Positions 38,532-52,755 are shown, counted from the first letter of the stretch. The stretch: DNA of 64,000 nucleotides from Opisthocomus hoazin (GCF_030867145.1 NC_134441.1:8000992-8064991); one strand, 5' to 3'. Numbers and translations: made by a program. Notes: a model not told the origin generated them from the sequence alone.

Positions 38532-38645
38532 TTGTTTTCGTAGGTAGAGGAACTAAGGTTTGGAGAGAGAGAAACTGATTTCTCTAAAACCACAGGCAAT
38601 TGTGGGGAGGCTCTAAAGAGCACAATTCAAGACTGGGTGCACAAT
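38532..38645 (-). repeat. MIR-like SINE relic
   Basis: TTTTCGTAGGTAGAGGAACT, AAGGTTTGGAGAGAGAGAAA, CTCTAAAACCACAGG, then AGGCTC and AGAGCACAATTCAAG follow the reverse-complement MIR order (TTTTACAGATGAGGAAACTG, AGGCTCAGAGAGG, CCAAGGTCACACAG, AGAGCCAGGATTCGAA). It is the clearest of the MIR-like copies in minus orientation, about 110 bp long. Confidence 0.5.
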
Positions 38646-41600
38646 GCAGAAGTTGTTACATTTCGGAACCATAGAGCATCTAAGTGTAGATCATTTTTTA
38701 AGTCATTATCTAGTTTTGTTAAAGCTGCTATTTAGTCCTGATTTTTTTCTGCATTTATTGCTTTGTAATCTGTTGTAACACAGTTTGTGAGATAATTCAG
38801 AGAAAGAGTGGGAAAGTCTGAACATCCGTACTGAGCGCAAGACTGACGCTGGGCGTGAACATGCTCTAGTTTTGTTTGTTATAGAACACTAATCCTTATG
38901 AGGTTCGTTCTGATTTGCACTCTGATAACGCTGGAGTATATTGCTGCTTTGCACAGAGAGCGTACTATGAATTTCTGGAATGCTACAGATCAGAATGGCA
39001 GTAAGATTTCCTTGTTTTTCTCAAACAAAAACCTTGAAGAGCTATACGTATGATCCTGTCCTGGAAGTGAGGTGTGCACAACCTCCATCATGCACTTTCT
39101 TACTAATGCGTGCATCTCTGAAAATATTTCATTTTTGGAAAGACAGGAGAATCCTGCCCTCTAAGGTAGTGTATTGCAGGCATGGTTTTTCTTGGCTTAT
39201 CCTTCATACACGTGTGCTTCTTCATATATGTGCTCAAGAGATGGGTAATTTCTGTCTCTGCAGATGTAGAGAAGAAGGCTTATCTGTATGGGGGTGAAAT
39301 GAGATTTCCATGCCATGAAAGGAAATTTCTATCTTCATACAGTAAGAGGACTTTGTATCTATATGAATTTTCACCAGAGCAGAATGGAAGCTAATCTGAT
39401 GGTATTTTCACAGTGAATTACAGAAGGCAAACACAAATAGTATGATATATGCTAAGAAAGAAAATTACTTATGGTGCAAAGGTTTCCTCAGGGCCACTTG
39501 GTGTATCTTTTCTGTATTTGTAGTCATGCTTTCTGGTGAAAGGTGGAGTCTGAGAAAAAGAGCAGGATTTTAACAGCAGAGGCTGCTGTTTCAGTTGTTT
39601 TTAGATGCTGCTGTTGTTGCAGTGAAGCAGATGGTCAGATTAATTTGTATAAAATAGGGAAATGTTTCATGTTCTATTTATACTTTTGAAGAACTTTGTC
39701 ATATTGTATCATGTGGCCTGAGCTCAGAGCATGAATATTGTAACTAGAAATTTTTTGAACTTCATTGTGTCTCATTAGAGGTCAATAAACCGTGTTTTGG
39801 GGCAGCTTGCAAGTAGGTATTAGAAGGTGCTAATGCTATGTGCAAGCCTAAGTAACGTGAACCGTGTAATTGCCTGTGTAATTGTGATCAATGTTGTTTC
39901 CATCCATCTTCCCCTCCCCACCAACCCTTTTGTGGTCTTTTTTAACACCATTCAAAAATGTCATTAATAAAGAAACTGTTATTGCCAGCTGTAGGTCGAT
40001 GGTGTCCAGTTACTTGCCTAATACTCCTTAGTGCCAAATGCTTTGTAGATCTTCCGTGCAGGGCGTGTCGGAGGGCAATTACACTTAAACGTGATGTTCC
40101 CTAATGAATATTCTGCTGACTTTGCTGCAGGTATTTTTTGCTGCTTTTTTTGCCTGTTTCTTTTTGGAATTTTAAAAAGTTACAGACCTCAGTGAAGCCC
40201 TGATGCACTGAGTTCATTTGGTTCCATTTAGGTTAAAAATATTTCCTTTAGGAAGCTTAGCATGGTTTGAATATATTCAGCAATTAGCTTGCTTTTGGAT
40301 TATTGAAGAGGATGAATAGGAGATATCTAATTAATTTGCTTATACAAGGTATTCTTTGTGCAGTACTGTGTCTGTACTGAGGTAGAACAAATTAATATGG
40401 TTTCTCAGACAAGAATGTGTATGGGAGATTGCATGCACACATCATAGACATAATTTCAGCTATCCTAGCCTTTCTGTATTTTGCTAAAAAAAAAGAAAGT
40501 TACCATAGATGTTTGAAATTCCTGCTGTGAACATGTCATTGGAAACCTGCTTAATGTGTCATGGAAAGAGGAAAATACAAGCAGCCGATGACCTTAATTT
40601 CTAGATAACAATGTCCTGAAGGGTTTTTAAAAGCCACAAACCTATCGCAAGCAATCAAAAGGAGAAGCAGCCTGGGTCTGGACAGTTCTGATGGAAAAGC
40701 AGTGCAAAATGGGAAGTCCTAATGCCAGTTGCCCACTTTGCCTCCAGCTGATGCTGGCTGGGGCTAGGTTGCCATCTGAGGGGAAGCTGGCCTGTGAGGT
40801 GGCTCAGTTTAGATGCCAAATATGTGCTCTGTGAGTCTACTGTTCCACAGAAAAAAATAGTAGAGGCTTTGCCTTTAACCGGCATGCCAGGCAATTTTGC
40901 AAGGTAGAGATGACGTGAAGCTGTAGCATCCAGTCTGTGAAGGCGACAGTCCAGTTTGCTGAACTGTCTGGATGACGTAATTCCAGTCCTTCCTGGTTCT
41001 GTAACCATCATGGCTAGGGAACTGAGATGCTGAAGGCTTGGCTGGGACTTGGATGTACCTGCAGTTTAGTCCCATCTCCAGGGCTGACCTGTAGCCTTGC
41101 AGAAAGTGACTTTGTGGTTCCTTTTTTGAAGGTGATGGTTAACTTCACTTGCCCTGTGTACAGTACCTGTGCAGTAAGGGTTTGGGTGTAACTGTAAATG
41201 GCTTCTAGACTTCGAAGATCCAATGGATGCTTCAACACTTGAAACGCCGCAATAAAAAAGTGTTATTAATCTGTAGATAAAGCTTATTAAATGTGTCTAG
41301 ATGTAAAAAGTGTAATGAAAATGAAGGGAAATGGTGTACCTGAGGTCTTTTTTGTTTCTTTGTATCCATGCCTGTTTTAAAGAAGCAATAGGAACAACAG
41401 TAGGAAAGCTTTTTAAAAATTGCTTCTGACTTTTGGCAGGAGACCGGCTTTTTGCCTTTATGCTGAACGGAGAATTAAACAAATATTCAACATGCTTTTA
41501 TGTCCAACTTGTGTTGAATGTCAGAAAGCTTTTTGAAAAAATCTGCTCCTCGTTGATGAGAGTTTTATTTGTAGCAAGATAAACCAAAATATTTTGGATT

Positions 41601-42128
41601 TTGTTCTGTGTGTGTTTTAGTGCTCTTTAACTTACTGCACAGAAAGTGAAATACCATGCAGGTTGCTTGTCGGTACATGGTTAAAAGAAGTGTTGAGTTA
41701 CTCATCTTCTGCTTGGATATGCTTTTTTTTTTTTTTTCAGTAGAAAGTGCTTTTGTCGATCTAAAACTTTTGTTCTGTGAGCATTTCTGCGTGTGAAATT
41801 GGATTGCTTGACTCCTGGCAGACAATGAAAGTAAAAAGAGCAAACATGGAGATTTCTTATAAATTGTGATCAGTTATTCACAGAATTGCTTCTATATTTG
41901 CACCATTCCTAATAATAAATTGCATTACAGAAAAACAAATTTGCTCTATTAATTGAATTCAACCTTTCATATAAAACCTGATCTGATTTGCAGTTCAACA
42001 GATGTGTCTATGACTTTTATGGTGACAGATGCTCCAGGTTAGCTATGTTCTAGGCCAGATTTAAAACCGCTAAAGATCTGCGGTAAGCCATTACCCTTTG
42101 AAACATTAATTTCAACATTGAATTTGGG

Positions 42129-42176
42129 AGGTATTTACTGCTGATGATATATTGTAAGGTATTTACTGCTGCTGAC
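42129..42176. repeat. 28-bp imperfect direct duplication
   Basis: AGGTATTTACTGCTGATGA at 42,129 recurs as AGGTATTTACTGCTGCTGA at 42,157, an offset of 28 bases with one substitution in the shared core. A local duplication. Confidence 0.7.
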
Positions 42177-45100
42177 ATAGATAATGCTAGTTTTCAGCTG
42201 GAACTTTTTGTTTTGTATCTTTTAATTTGGCTGTAAAGAACATGGACTGTTTGGAATAAAAAAGTAACGTTGGGTAGCAACTAACAACACTTTGCCTGTC
42301 AAAGCTGTGCACTGCAGATCAACAGTGAATGTAGTGGACGCGCTGGAAGGGGGTAGATGGTGTGTATATTCAATGCATGTTATTCCTCTGTAGTGCTGTG
42401 TCCTAACTGGAGGCTTCCACATCAAGTTCTGAACGTTGTTATGCACATCATGTAGTTCTCAGAGCTTAGTAATTTAGAAAAAATCTAGATTTGCTAGAAT
42501 AGCTTTCTAATTCTGGAATATTTTTTTTTCCTGGGTAATTATGCATTTTTAAGATTTTAAGCCTCCTTATATGGTTCATAGGCAAATGATCAGTAATTGC
42601 TCTTTTATAAAAAGAGTGAAAGTAGCTGACAAGTATTCTAGTGATAAATATAGCAGTGCAGAAACCTCTTATTTACCATTATAAGCTATAGAATCCTGGC
42701 AGAATCAGTTGGTCAGATCTGTAGATCCAAAATTGAGTGACTTAGTGTATCTTAAGCTAAGATGGAGTAACATGAGGTGAGATGCTGGAGATCTGTCATA
42801 TTTTTCTGCCCACTGCATCCATTCCAATTTTGGTTGGGGTTTTGGGGACCCATAATAAGATAGAAACAATGTATGGTATTAGGCTTGGTATATATGATTT
42901 ATTTCTGAGTGAATGCAAACATCTCAATTTATTGCAGAGGGCTATGCGGTAAATAATTTTGTATCATGAAAAGTTTCCACGTCTCAACATTTAGTTTTGA
43001 TCAGCGGAAGTAAGAAACTAGCCTTTTTGAAAGGTTTTGTGACTAAAATACCGGGAAAGTCCCTGTTACTAGAGCAATAAGTAATCTTGTAGCTACGACT
43101 TTCACGTAGAGCACAAAGGATCTGTGTGTAAGTTTGGTGAGTCCATCTGACCGTTGCACCTGGGACTGACAAACATTGCTGTAAAATGTTTTGCTGTTGC
43201 TGAAACACGGTGGTTTCTCAAAGGAGAATGGAGAAGGGATTGCTTGGAGCTTTCAGGCTGCTCCGTTGTTGGAGATGTACCAGCCTGACACTAGGAGAAA
43301 AAGGTTGTCAGTATAAGTAACCCTGTATTATTTAACATTTTATTATAGGGAAAACATGTTTATTCATGCATTCTTTCTTGTTATTAGTACAGCTTTTTAG
43401 GCTTTTCCTAAGTAGAAAGCAAATTCAGTAATATTAATTTAGTTTCTAATAGTGGTAGTATGTTAAAAGTGGCAGCAAGCTAGTTGCTTCCAGTTGTCAT
43501 CTGGTAACGTAGTTTATAGTTCTGCTGAATACCCAGAGGCTTTCCGTTAATACCGAATGTGCCACAGTAACAGCAAAACTCCTACTCCCACTATAGTATT
43601 AAAAATGCAGGACTTATTTTCTGTCAAATGAGCTAACAAAATAAAAGATGAATTTAAAGTATTTAATCTGTCAGCATCAATGAATCTAAGGGGATTATCA
43701 TTCCATTACGGCTAATAGATTTCTTCCAAAGATAACTTTGCTACTTGGTTTGCCTATTTCTATGAAGATTGTTACAGATCTAATTTAGACTACAATTTAA
43801 ATATTCCTGCTTTATTTTGATTGAATCTGGGAGTTAGTAATGTGGTACCTCGCTTATCTTGAGCTTGATAACTTTGCTTCAATCACTTGAATACAAGCTC
43901 TTATTCGTGCCTCTTTAATTCTTCATGAAGGTTGTGTAGTGTTTGCTGTTTTGAGTTGTGCTGAACATGACTTAACTGTTCAAGCTTGAGAGCTGTATTG
44001 TGACAAATTATGTACCAACCTCTCCTCGCTTCGCTTCTGAGGAATTGGTGAGAGGTTGGAATAGCAAGAATGAAAATCAGGATTACCTGTATGATGGGTA
44101 TCTCCTACTTCATAAAATGAGTAGCAAAGTGCCCTTTGATGTACCCTCATATAAGAAAAAGGCCCTGAAGATTGGGGTTCTTATCTTCTGAGTCATCATA
44201 ACTTTAGGGCTAGGAGTGGCCAGCGATGTGTTACGTTGCTTTGAGATAAACAGGTATAACTTCATTTGATGCCTTAAAGAAATAGGACAGGAGCACTTGT
44301 ATCTTCCTTCCACCTCCCCAAACAAACTCTGTGGTGGAGGGAGAAGAGTACGTACTAGGTGGAGAAACTTCCTGATTTTAGACAGAGCCTGGACTATAGC
44401 TTTTGACTTAAGCAACTGTAATAATGCTCTCACAAAGGTCTGGAGGTTGAACAGCTGGAAGTGCTGTAGTAAAGGGAGAACAGATGGTGATAGATATTAG
44501 TCCCAGCAAATAAATTCCCATTCTCACATTACATGCTGATGTTTTCACCAAAAGGCTACCACAAGATTTAGCAGCATACATGATATGTCACCAAGTTGTA
44601 TGTGAAAATTAAGAAGTTTGTAGTGATGCCAGCCACCGGTGAATCGTGGTCAGGCATTGTTACTGTTTGCTTAGTGAAATTACCTGAGCCACGTCTGGGT
44701 GGACTGATGCTCCCACTGAATTTAGGATTTAGCAGATCCATAATCCTTTCAGAAGACAAGCCAGAGATACATGTAAATGAAGACAGCATCAGCCTCTTAC
44801 AGCTGTCATCATCTCCCGAATTAGCATTGCAGTGCTGTAGCTTGTGATGTCAGACTGAATTACGTGGTCATTGAAACGCTGTGGTGTACTTCAAAAACTG
44901 TTTGAATTCTATGAATTATTTAAGAACTTTCAGTTTCCAATATTATTTAGTGCTTTCGTCCAGCTTGCTGTTTCGAATCACCAGGGTTTTTTTGGATGAA
45001 TACATTAAATGCAGAAAAGGTGGCAAATGTAAGAGCAAGCCCCCTTCAGAAGTCCGGCAGTGATGGAATACCGCTGTAGGAGGGGAGAAGAGTGGTAAAA

Positions 45101-46056
45101 TGTTGTAAATGTTGACCACAATATGCTTAGCTCTCATCACCTCTGGCTTTGATGTAAGGTTGTGTCTGTAACTAAGTGACATTTCTGGCTGGTTTTACTA
45201 TTTCCAGCAGAACAGCTTCAGCAGTCCTGAACTGATTTGTGCATTTATGTTTGAAATACAGCTGTGCTCTTTAGCACTTTTACCCCTTGAAGACATGAAA
45301 GCACTCAAGAGATTTAGTATTTTTTCAAAGGGCAAGAGCAATGTTAGTGAAGGGAAGGGACGCTACGGAAAACTGACTGTTCTACCTTTATATCTTTTGG
45401 AAGTGCTGTTACTGAAATACTCTCTATAAATGTTGTCCAGCATCTGCTGGTTGTACTGGAGGCAAAAGGTGAAGGAGCTTCTTTCTGCTGACCAAGTGTT
45501 ATTACTTGTCTGAAAATGCATTGTGTAGACTATTTGCTCTTTCTCTGAGAGTTGTACCTCATGTAAAAGATAAAAAAAGACTGAATGTTTTGGAGCTAGT
45601 TGAGCCCTGCTGCTGCCCACTGTGTGGTGGTTAGCCAGCCTTACAGCCTCCATGAAGGAAATCATAGCCATTAAGAACCTGACAGAACTATTCCTGAGAG
45701 ATTTTTTGTGCTTTTGGAATGTCAGTTGCAGGCACAGTCTCCTCAGTCCTGTAGGGACAAAAGATAACCTGTCAGGATGGAAACAGATAACAACCACTCT
45801 GTGGTCCCGTTACGCTCAGCTGTACTGAACCTGCTGCACTGTCATGCAGCCTGCAGTATTCCGTCATCCTAGCCTGTCACTCTTAACCTCTAAAGCAGCT
45901 TTACAGGAGAAAGTAGAAAAAGTGCTGCTGGGAAGTAGGACTTGGTCTAGTTAGGGTTCATATTTTTAACCCTTGCTTTCTTTGCAAGTGTACAGGATAA
46001 AAATCCACAAAATACTAACAGCTCGCACAAAGGAGTTTGGGTGGGTTGTTTGTTTG

Positions 46057-46070
46057 TTTTTTTTTTTTTT
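46057..46070. repeat. poly-T tract
   Basis: A run of 14 T preceded by TGTTTGTTTG. A similar T15 run lies at 41,723-41,737, followed by CAG, which mimics a splice acceptor. These are probably simple mononucleotide repeats, with no SINE or LINE body recognised next to them. Confidence 0.6.
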
Positions 46071-48836
46071 AAACCCTTTGGAATATCTATATTTAAAATG
46101 CTTTATCAAAGGTATAAAATGTTTTATAGGGCATCAAGCTATTTTTTGTACTGGGTAGACGGGAAGGAGCTTCATTAACCCAAGAGATGTTATGGAGGTG
46201 GGGGAGCGATTGCTTCATTTTTTCAGTGCACAGTACATCTGGGAATAAACAACTGCATGTTCTTGCTTTTTGTTGTTGTTCTTGTGGGTTTTTTTAAGTT
46301 GGCCAGTCACAGAATGACATGTCATGTGTCCAGCCGGAACATTGGCTTGCGCACGTAGGACTACAGTTTGCTGCCCTGTGGGTCTTTTTGCCATGTCACG
46401 CAGAAAGAAAACAGAAGGGGAAGCAATGACTTTTGATTCAGCCCCAAATGAGGCACAGGAATAAGCTTTGATTAAAAAAAAATGGGAAGCCTGTGCTCTG
46501 AGTTGGCTTCTGATGACTTCAGATGGGGCTGAGTTTTGCATAGGTACTTGTGTAAGAGGCATTCCACATGAAAAGACATCTCAAAGTTTGGGAGAGCAAA
46601 AAGCTCCACTGTTTCTAGAGTAACTGAGTGATGTGATTTGGACTCCAGTGTCCTATAAGTAGGCTGTATTTCTTTGTGGTGAAGGCTCTCTATTAAGACC
46701 TAGCTGATGATGATGCATGATAATGGCTTGTAATGCTTCTCAAGAGCTAGCCTGACCCAGCAGGCTGCTTAAAATTCATGTATGGTATCGGCTGTGAAGC
46801 AATGTCTGAAACCATAAAGAGGGCTGCAATATTCTTATTTATTGCCAGTACCTCTTTTATGCCCATTGAGCTATCCAGATCTTTCCACAGTTGATTATTC
46901 TTTTCTGTAGTTATGTTGGAGGAGGAAAAAGGGTAGAAAAAATTCGTTTGCCACACAAGCATGTTACTATACTAGCATGTTGCTACTTATAAGCAATCTC
47001 TTAAAATTCCTATGTCTAATAAGATGATGCAAGAGAAGAGGATCACTTAATAAAGGGGAGTCAAGTGTATATGGAATAAATCATAAACAATAGTTTGTTA
47101 TAATGAGATCTGCCACAGCTAAGGGCAGTTCATTTCCATTTTTATATCCCTTTTTTAGCTTTGTAATGCTAAAGTGCATTCTTGAAAAAACTTTAAATTG
47201 GGCTAGTGAGTGTGATATTTTTTTGCTGGGAATGAATTGAAAACATTATACTATCTTTCAAAACACCATCTATTATCAAGATTTTTTTTTCTCATTTAAC
47301 CAAGCTTTGTGAAATAGTTTATTAACTATTGCAACATGTGTTGCGTTCACATACCATGCTTACTTCATGGAGTTCCTAGTAGCCTCTGTGACTTTCAAAT
47401 TTCCAATATTTTCAACAAAGTGTACTTGACATCTAAAAAGCTCCAGGTGAAAACATTGTTCCATGTTTTGTTAGCTGCGTTTTTGTTTGTCTTCTAGTGA
47501 TTTTCCTCTTGGTTTAGGCTGAAGATTTTATTTTTCCTTGCCTCTGTGGGATTAAGTTGGATCTGAGTTTGAAAAGAGACAGCAGTTAGGTGGGGAATGA
47601 GGATGAGGAAATAAAATCTATATAAATAAAATAACCTCCCTTCCTAGGAACAAGCAAAGAACTTGTTTTAAGCCCAAGCTGTTTTTCTTGCACTTCCATT
47701 TATTTTAAATCTCCTAGCATTGTGGACAGCAGTGGGAGGAACTCTTCATGGCTATTTAAAATGCTGTCTCCGTAGTTTAATAAAAACAATTCACAAAATT
47801 CTGCTCAAGCATCTGATACTGCATGTATCATAGCAATAAAACACAGCTATTATTTTTACTCTTGATACTGATGTGTGCCTCAAAAGACATGTTACAACAT
47901 AGCATCTTGTGTGTTAGTGAAGAAGGTTCTGTTGCAATCCCTTGTCCCTGTTCTGTCTCCTTTAATTCAGAAAAAAAGCGGATAATTTATATACAGCATT
48001 TGAGCCATTCCCCAGCTGGCCTTGAAATACTGATGCAGAATACTTGCAGTGATACGAGTGTGTTGATTTTGTGAAGGAAGTACAAGACACTAGTGAGCAA
48101 ACTAGATTTTGGTCAGGGCAGCTAAGCATTCTGATGCTGCTGTTTCTAATACATCAGTGGTTTCTGTCTCGGTTGTAGCACTAGGACTTCATTAAGCAGT
48201 TTAAAAACAGTCACCTTTGCAACCCTTTTTATGTAGATTACTTTGGAATATTTATTGCTGTGTAGCTGCATCTTGATAGTTTTTAATACATTTGAAAATG
48301 ACTGTTTTGCTTTGGTACATTGTCTGGAAGAACCTGCTCAGAAGTGTAGAGTGGATAGGATTGATCAAAGGGTTGTAGCCTTATTTTTTTTGGTAAAAGT
48401 ATTATATTGGTTATTGAGTGGCTTTTCAGTAAAACAGACTTGTCACTGGCAAGTGTTAATGAAGATTTAGACTGTTCCATGAATAGACTCCTATACAGAG
48501 TATTGAGATGATGACCTGTATTTATGAAAACAGATTTTGACCTTTATGTTGTCATTAAACTATTTCTGCTGGAGATCAGCAAATCTCTTGTGGCTATTGC
48601 TGTTGTCATAACCTGTTCCACTGATTTGGCACTACCAATTTCTCAGTAACAACATGAAGCACATTATTTTAATAAAGAGAAGACTATGACAAGGTGACTA
48701 TTGAGAGTGTCTTTTTATCATGTCAAGGATCTTTAAGACTTTAATTCAAAAAGTTAGATAGCCCTGTTAGTGCTCTTGCAGACACACATCCTTGCATATT
48801 TGTGTGTGGTTTTTGTGGGACTGATTAGAAAACTAG

Positions 48837-48884
48837 AGATCTTCCAGATTCACAGTTAAAAGATCTTCTAGATTCACAGTTAAA
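48837..48884. repeat. 24-bp tandem duplication
   Basis: AGATCTTCCAGATTCACAG (then TTAAA) at 48,837-48,860 is immediately repeated at 48,861-48,884 with a single C-to-T difference. It looks like a recent slippage duplication and could be length-polymorphic. Confidence 0.85.
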
Positions 48885-50819
48885 AGGCTATGCAATTAGG
48901 TAGCTGTATGAGTTGCCTACGTATTTCCTACCTTCATCTTAGCTGTTAGAGGATGATATGTGGATATTTCAGGAATTCTTAATTTGCTGTATGTGACTTC
49001 TAAGATGCATCCAAAAAGGTTTGGTTTTCATTAGTGACATTTGAGATAAATGAGAATAAAAATAATATAATTGATGGTATGGTTAATTACAATACAGCCT
49101 TACTTTTCTTGATCTTCATGATTGTTTTCAAATGATAGACAAGCTTCTTGGTGGATGGAAATAAAAACTTCATTACTTAAATGTGGTCAATACCTCTCAG
49201 GTAAATTCAGGCTCTACCAAATATTCACTTCATAATTGGGTGAACATAAACAGTGATACAGAAAAGACTTCCCCTAGTTGTACAGTGGGCTACAGTTAAG
49301 AAAACCTCCAGTATTGTGTTCCAGCCACTGGAGTATAGCACCTAACTGTGTATCTAAGCAGAATTCAACAAGGCAATACATCGACATTTGAAAAGCTGGG
49401 GTGCAGTAGAAATCACCAACATGCTTTATTATTTCATTGTTCTGTGTAGCGTCTATGGAAATCATCAAATTATATTTTTAAAACTTCTTTGTCACCCTTC
49501 TCTTTGTTTAAGAGGAGTCAATAAATCCATAAGCTGTAATTGTCCCACTTGTGGTATTCCTTCTCATAGGCTGTTCTTTGTGAGCACATAAATTAAATTT
49601 AGTGTTTGCTACAGTAAGAAAATCTTGTGTTTATAATCAGTGTTTGCTATTCCCAATTCTGTGTCTGCTTTCCATGCTTGAGGTGATAACAGAGATGCTA
49701 ACGTGAGACTACACAATCTGCTTCGTCGCATAACAAAATCAGCGTTTAAACTGAAATCCCGTTTAGCTTGCTCTTAGCAGATTACCCTCTTGTAACCTAA
49801 CACTCAGCACGTCCAGAGCTGCTCTGACATGGCTTTTCTAGTTGATAGGCTCAGCCAAAGAGTAAGGCGTAAGACTACCTTCGATGGGTCGTCTAGAGCT
49901 CTTGATCACCCTTTATGGTTTGTCTTTCCCTTAATAGATAGGGATGGTCTAGACTGAACTTCAAGCAAGTGAAATGAATTATTTATGCCTTGGCTCCTCC
50001 TTTGTTGTTCTCCCTTATTTATTAGTATTGTAGGGATACAGAGAATGAATCTGATGTGGCAGTAGTTTGGGCAAGCTGTACACTTGTTAGGTCAATCCTA
50101 AATCTTTGTAGAATACTAAGCAGCAAATCCTTATGTTTATAAACAAACGCATCTTCTTCCACACTGGAATAGGCTAGGAAGCTACTGAATTAATGAAACG
50201 CTGAAAGGGCACGTGCTGAAGCTATGCTCTTACTTGGTTTCTTTCTTCTACGATTTCTCTTGCAGTAGATGCCTGTAAGCTGCTTGACTTAGCCTTCGTT
50301 TCGAACACAGCAGAAGTGAAAGGGGGGTGTATTTCAACATGTATTCACTTGTATTCTACCTTTTTTTGTTTGCATTTATTTTATGGAAGGAAACTTACGA
50401 AATGTTTGTGGCAGCGTGTTCCACATGGCATTCAGAGGGGAGGCTCAGGAGTCAGTTCGTTGGATTAGACAGTGATGGGAAAATGGAAAGCAAGTTTCAG
50501 GTAAAAGCAATAGTCACTTCCTGATAGTAGGTGGAAAAACTGTGTGCATTGCTCATGTGTTCTACAAGGGGGAAACAGGAAAAAACACCACTGTGTTCTC
50601 ATAGAGCTGTACTTGTAATACACAAGAGAATAAGAGAGAATCAATTTCTTATAGCCTGTAAATTGCTCCTAGCCTGCATCACACTTTGCCAAATAAAGCA
50701 CGGTTGCCAGTGTTATGTTTTAGTTGTGTGTCACAGAAATGACTAATGAGCAAAGGTGTGGATTCTGAATAGTACCACCTCCTTTCTCTCATCTGATGCT
50801 AGTTAATAACCTGGACTGT

Positions 50820-51080
50820 CTCATTGTTCGTTGGACTCTCCTCCTCTTTCCCCTCTCCGCTTATTTGCATCTTTTAAAAATGACCTTGTTATACTTCCAG
50901 AAGACAAATTCTAGTGGAGGCAGGCTGCAATAGCTACTGGCATTCCCATAGGCAGGGTTCTCTGGCTTCCAATTAGCTGCAAAAAAAATCCAGCTGACAA
51001 GGAAATAAAAGATGGAATTCATATACTCGGCTGTATGTAATCAGGGCATAAACCACCCCATAACATGCATCAACAGGGCC
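50820..51080. promoter_or_regulatory. candidate conserved element with octamer
   Basis: It contains ATTTGCAT (inverse POU octamer, 50863-50870), TCATTGTTCG (SOX-like) at 50,821, CCAATTAGCTG homeobox-type sequence near 50,970 and CAGCTG E-boxes. There are no long low-complexity runs apart from one A8. No coding frame fits. Conservation is inferred from texture and not measured. Confidence 0.25.
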
Positions 51081-51319
51081 TGCAACAATGGTTTTCAATA
51101 TTTTATATTATATTCTGCAGACAAAGGGTACTATTTATGGTTTGTTTTACATGTGACCTAGATTATAATCTTGCCTGATATTGTAGAATACCCTCTCTGT
51201 CTGCTGCTCCATGAAATCCCAGAGTTGCCCCGGCTTAGCAGAATCTTTCAGGAGGGTTTGGGTTATGCTCCCAGCTTCTCTCAGTGAGATTTCTTGGGTG
51301 CTGCAAAACCTGTTACACA

Positions 51320-51640
51320 TATTTCATGAATAGGTTATCTGCTGATTATTATTCTGAGATTTCTTTGAGACATGATTATTTTGCAAATACCTCTTATATA
51401 AAATTACATGATAACTGCTTGTTATTAATAATTTTTCCTAATTTTAATTTATGGGGTTAAGTTGCCCTGTGAAATAGAATTTTATTGTTTTTCTACATGA
51501 CTAGAATAGCAAAAAAGCAAGACTCCATGCTGTTCAGTTGTCACAACATTTGTAAATTATGTTGTATAAATTGCATTTCTTGTCTTTATTAATAGTAATT
51601 CAAACCTCAAGGTCTTTCATCTGTGCACCTAGATTTTGTC
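51320..51640. promoter_or_regulatory. AT-rich candidate conserved element
   Basis: A dense array of ATTA/TAAT cores, TTTGCAAAT near 51,380 and TTATTAATAATT near 51,420, without a repeat signature. Comparable to vertebrate AT-rich developmental conserved elements, but it may be plain AT-rich DNA. Confidence 0.2.
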
Positions 51641-52755
51641 ATATTACTACCTGTTACTCTAGAAAAGGTGGTCTTTAAAAAAAACAAACCACCACCTACC
51701 TAAAACCCAAGATGACTGGCTGCCTCAGTATTCTCAGTATTGGCCATGATCACAGAATTAGAGAGCTGCTTTATATTAGATTTTTGGCAAATATATTTTG
51801 ATATATGCCAGTATGCTTATCAACTTCTCTATAATTATTACAAATTTCTGTGAGTCGGTTGTTGTTCAAATACTGCATACGGTTTTAAGTTTGGAGGAGG
51901 AAAGGAGAGAGTCTGAAGGCAACTTCCTTGTTTTATTGGGTTGCTGAGTTATCAATGAGATTTGCATCCTCTCTTTTTCATCATTAACTCAGCAAGGCTG
52001 AAGCAGAATGTTTTCTTTGACTTACTGCACCTCGTTTTGCATTTTAGCATACATACTTTTATTTTTTTCATCTAGGTTTATAGCATGAGTTTGGTTTTGT
52101 TGCATGTACTAAATCTTCTTGCACTAATTCCACAGTAAGTTCCCTTGAGTCTGTCATGATTACCTTTAATTTGGTTGGGTGTGGTCTTCCAGGAACAGTT
52201 TTCCTAGTTTTCACCTTTATAAATAGAGAGCTTTGGAGAGAAGAATTCCTCAGATGTCATAAGGAGGCTATGTGGCAATTTCTTATCCTGTTCATGCAGT
52301 ATCAGTGTTTTGATCAGGCTTTGTTTTCTGCTGCAGCTCTGTGGATGAGTCTTCCTAAATATTTTTGATAAAGCGTTATGTATATGTGTGTATATTTATA
52401 AACCATATACAGAAAATATAAGTATCCTTACCTGCTTCATGTTGTGAATATGTAGTTTGCTGTTGTACTGTGTTTGGTGCTGTGAATTCCAGGGTACTGT
52501 TCTAGATAGAATTCAGGCTGGTGCTGAGTACGCAGGTGAGAATAATTTTTATTTTATGCTGTTTTCTGAAAGGAGTTATCTATAAATATCTCGTAAGTTA
52601 CTACTTTTTTCTTCCTAAAAATAATTCCTGACAACTGTCCTTTATCAAAAAGGTTTAGAAAAACTTAGCAGTGGTTAACCTCGCAGTGTGCTGAAGCTGC
52701 CAGCCGTCAGGCCGTGTTCAGGAAGATGTGTTCGCTGTCTGTATCTGTGTAACTG

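Noticed and set aside
40655..41011. 118-codon minus-strand frame with slightly elevated GC
   Set aside because: It looked protein-like at first, but no family is recognisable and no splice sites bound it. A decayed repeat is possible but cannot be shown.
41723..41760. Splice acceptor-like T15 followed by CAG
   Set aside because: The sequence after CAG begins TAG in one frame and shows no sustained plausible coding in the others. Probably a mononucleotide repeat.
45363..45797. 144-codon minus-strand open frame, longest outside the island
   Set aside because: No recognisable family, no splice context, and flanking composition is ordinary AT-rich DNA. A chance frame of this length is not surprising in 64 kb.
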